A program made the translations under genes and the position numbers. Shown here in pieces: positions 49,219-51,218 of a stretch of DNA of 51,218 nucleotides. Where the stretch lies: positions 1 through 51,218 of the forward strand of contig JAABRE010000035.1 in NCBI GenBank assembly GCA_011391125.1, in the 5' to 3' direction. Every line of letters starts with the position of its first letter. Position 1 is the stretch's first letter. Source of the stretch: Synechococcales cyanobacterium S06 (GTDB taxonomy: Bacteria > Cyanobacteriota > Cyanobacteriia > Cyanobacteriales > JAABRE01). A model generated the notes under the pieces. That model was not told where the DNA came from and searched no databases. It saw only the letters and a program-made list of their open reading frames with translations.

Positions 49219-51218
49219 TGGTGGCAATCCCTTCACAATTTTAACAGTTTCCACACTAACCCTCACGATGCGCTTGACTAAATCTAGGATATAACGCAGG
49301 TCTTCTGACCATTGGTTCGGGTCGTTGATTATTGCGCTGTCCTTGTCTCTAGTGAATTTGTACCGCTCCATAATCCATTCTAGGGCTGATTTGCCATTCA
49401 CGATGTAATCGTAGGCTTCTAGGGGAATTTGTGACAGGGTAATTTTGCTATTATAAATGATCGTTGTTTTATCGATCGCCCCTTTTCCTCGCGCAAACTG
49501 CATTTTTTCGACGCGATAATCTTCGGGGTAAAGGTATATTTCATTCGCAAATTCTTTGACGGGGTAAGGTTCAACTGTTTCGTAATTAAGGTGATAAAAA
49601 GCTAATTCTCGGCCAGCTTTACTAAATGACCAAAAATCCTCAGTAAAGGGAATTCGGGGTAACATTTTCTTTAAATCAGCAGCAAAACGCTCCTTATATT
49701 CGGGGGAATGTAACACCCCATAAACATAATAGAATATGTCTTCTTTGCTTAATTTCTTATCATTATAAACCTGGTGAAACTCCTTTAAAATAGAGTCAGG
49801 AATGTTCTCTTTTCTCACATATTCACCTGCTTCTGAGGTAGCAAATAATGACCCGAAATCCTCTTGTTTTTCGTAGGTATATAAGGGGAAACATTGACCT
49901 GTATCGTGTAAATGAAGATTAGGAATAACATCAGTTATTAAAGCAGAAAAATCTTTACTTGCACCAATTCCTGTTACATAAATTACTAAATTTTCTATAT
50001 TTTGATTAGGGAAAATATTAGGTATTTGGTAAACACAGTTATTAAGGTATTTATTAAAATACATCCATTGTTTACAATAGGGACGATATACAGATTTAAC
50101 TAGAGATTCAGTTTCAAAATATCTATTAGTTAATTTACTCAAATCTTGTTTTAGTTCTCTAGTCCAACTAATTTTTTTAGGATCATTATCAATAAATTTT
50201 TCAACATCAGGTTTATTTTCTTTTAATGCTTTATAATCTTCAACTTGCTGATTATAAAAATCGATCATTCTACTCATATTATTGGCAACATTTTGGTGAG
50301 AAAAGTTATAAACCCAAGTATCTCGATTAGTTTTAACTCCACTTGAATAGACATCAAAAATGGTCTTTGTTGTCTTATCTTTTTTATCACCTAATGACAT
50401 AAAACTTTCAAAGACATCATTACGTTGGTTTATCCAATCATTATTATCATTAGGCGTGATTTTTTGCCAATTAATCGTAGAAATATCAGCAAAATCTGAG
50501 ATGATTTTTAACTTTTGTTCACGGGTTAAATAATCCCCAATATCATAATAAAAAAGCTGACAGTTCCCTTGCTTTTCCGGGTTTTTTATCAGTAAAGTAA
50601 TCGCAACAGTAGCACGACTACCTGAACCAAAAATTTTCCCTCCTTCTCTCCTTGAAAGTTCTCCCGATGTTCTTTGATTTCCCCTTAAATTAAAACAATA
50701 AATAGTAGTAAATTCATCGGTTAAACACTTTCTTAAACCGTCCATAGCATTATTATCAATGAATGATCCATTAGTTACATAACAGATAATTCCTTTGTCT
50801 TTAATTCTGTCACTTCCCCAACGAATTGAACGAATATAAGAATCATAAAGACTGTTTTTTAAAGTAGCAGTGGAATATTTTGCATAGCTATGTTGAATCT
50901 GCTCATCTAACCTTTCATATTTGAGATTTTTATTGCCATCATTTTCGCTTTTTTGGCCTCCAGAATAGGGAGGATTGCCAATAATTACAGTAATATCTTG
51001 GCCCTTCTGATTAATTACCCTTTCGTTGTTTTCTGGGAATATTTTTTCGAGCAAATACCCCTCATTTTCAAACATTTGGAAAGTATCAGTTAAGACAATC
51101 CCATTGAAGGGTTGGTAGGCCCTCACCCCCAACCACTCTCCCGCAGGGTGAGGGGAGTCTTCCTCGGAATAGGCCCTCACCCCCAACCCCTCTCCCGCAG
51201 GGTGAGGGGAGTCTTCTC
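49204..51218 (-). CDS. Type ISP-like restriction-modification enzyme, C-terminal part (runs off window)
   Basis: Open from the window edge to a stop at 49204 (about 670 visible codons). The methyltransferase catalytic motif NPPY is at VIIGNPPYSGGQ, with DRIKDKGIICYVTNGSFI and FNLRGNQRTSGE downstream. The rest (SRATVAITLLIKNP, YRPYCKQWMYFNKYLN, TGIGASKDFSALITDVIPNLHLHD, YVYGVLHSPEYKERFA, DLKKMLPRIP) matches the target-recognition and C-terminal part of single-chain ISP or helicase-methylase enzymes. The nuclease, helicase and AdoMet motif would lie beyond the edge. The first visible 35 residues come from a tandem palindromic repeat held in frame. The start is not in the window. Confidence 0.9.
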   Translation of the reverse strand, partial: EDSPHPAGEGLGVRAYSEEDSPHPAGEWLGVRAYQPFNGIVLTDTFQMFENEGYLLEKIFPENNERVINQKGQDITVIIGNPPYSGGQKSENDGNKNLKYERLDEQIQHSYAKYSTATLKNSLYDSYIRSIRWGSDRIKDKGIICYVTNGSFIDNNAMDGLRKCLTDEFTTIYCFNLRGNQRTSGELSRREGGKIFGSGSRATVAITLLIKNPEKQGNCQLFYYDIGDYLTREQKLKIISDFADISTINWQKITPNDNNDWINQRNDVFESFMSLGDKKDKTTKTIFDVYSSGVKTNRDTWVYNFSHQNVANNMSRMIDFYNQQVEDYKALKENKPDVEKFIDNDPKKISWTRELKQDLSKLTNRYFETESLVKSVYRPYCKQWMYFNKYLNNCVYQIPNIFPNQNIENLVIYVTGIGASKDFSALITDVIPNLHLHDTGQCFPLYTYEKQEDFGSLFATSEAGEYVRKENIPDSILKEFHQVYNDKKLSKEDIFYYVYGVLHSPEYKERFAADLKKMLPRIPFTEDFWSFSKAGRELAFYHLNYETVEPYPVKEFANEIYLYPEDYRVEKMQFARGKGAIDKTTIIYNSKITLSQIPLEAYDYIVNGKSALEWIMERYKFTRDKDSAIINDPNQWSEDLRYILDLVKRIVRVSVETVKIVKGLPPLNER
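51118..51218 (-). repeat. In-frame 54-bp palindromic repeat inside the ISP gene
   Basis: GGCCCTCACCCCCAACC...GGGTGAGGGGAGTCTTC occurs at 51118 and again at 51172, a period of 54 bases or 18 codons, encoding VRAYSEEDSPHPAGEWLG per unit. The unit is a hairpin-forming CCCTCACC/GGTGAGGG repeat of the kind usually found between genes. It continues to the window edge. Confidence 0.85.

Noticed and set aside
1-51218. tRNA, rRNA, riboswitch or complete transposase genes
   Set aside because: I scanned the intergenic stretches by eye and found no cloverleaf with GGTTCRA-type arm, no rRNA segment and no transposase frame; a covariance search could still find something small.

Overview
The window looks like chromosomal DNA of a unicellular, AT-rich cyanobacterium, possibly of the Geminocystis/Cyanobacterium/Crocosphaera type (inference). 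The evidence is frequent HIP1 octamers (GCGATCGC), heptanucleotide repeat arrays typical of cyanobacteria, and a cyanobacterial gene set: a GroEL2-type chaperonin with a CIRCE operator, a PixD-type BLUF photoreceptor, a RuBisCO-like protein, a GUN4 domain, YggT/Ycf19, a FutC-like ATPase, XisH/XisI and Uma2 proteins. No rRNA, tRNA, CRISPR array or complete transposase gene was seen.

Layout. 1-7 kb: the 5' part of a beta-class DNA methyltransferase (minus strand, cut by the window edge), CIRCE-controlled groEL2, a hypothetical protein, and an outer-membrane barrel protein among repeats. 7-10.8 kb: a HigA-like antitoxin whose HigB-like toxin gene is cut by a small mobile element, a trypsin-GUN4 fusion protease with a long Thr-Pro linker, and futC. 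11-14.4 kb: a squalene/phytoene synthase-family enzyme, a RuBisCO-like protein, pixD and a small membrane protein. 14.5-22.4 kb: a three-gene prokaryotic PIWI (pPIWI-RE) island made of a REase with a MerR-like N-terminus, an Fe-S DinG/XPD-type helicase and a PIWI protein. This is the most striking system here. 22.4-29.2 kb: housekeeping genes (yggT, aroE, a glycosyltransferase, a HEAT/peptidoglycan-binding protein, an EamA transporter, sppA, aroH). 29.4-40.3 kb: a signalling and chaperone-like region with FHA, vWA, a Ser/Thr kinase with TPRs, radical SAM, coiled-coil and ClpB-like AAA+ genes, interspersed with intact and decayed toxin-antitoxin genes. 40.4-47 kb: a Uma2 protein, glutathione reductase, a PBP4-type peptidase, a PRC-barrel protein and a secreted metalloprotease. 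47.3-51.2 kb: xisI/xisH, a duplicated antitoxin/PIN module and a type ISP-like restriction-modification enzyme that runs off the right edge.

Two themes link the window. First, genome defence: methyltransferase, pPIWI-RE island, ISP enzyme, XisHI and many toxin-antitoxin modules. Second, heavy load by small non-autonomous repeats. At least six MITE-like families can be told apart by terminal inverted repeats. Several have broken toxin-antitoxin genes (higB, a prlF-like gene, a ribbon-helix-helix antitoxin), replaced a gene's 3' end (radical SAM), or been absorbed in frame into a coding region (the ISP enzyme).
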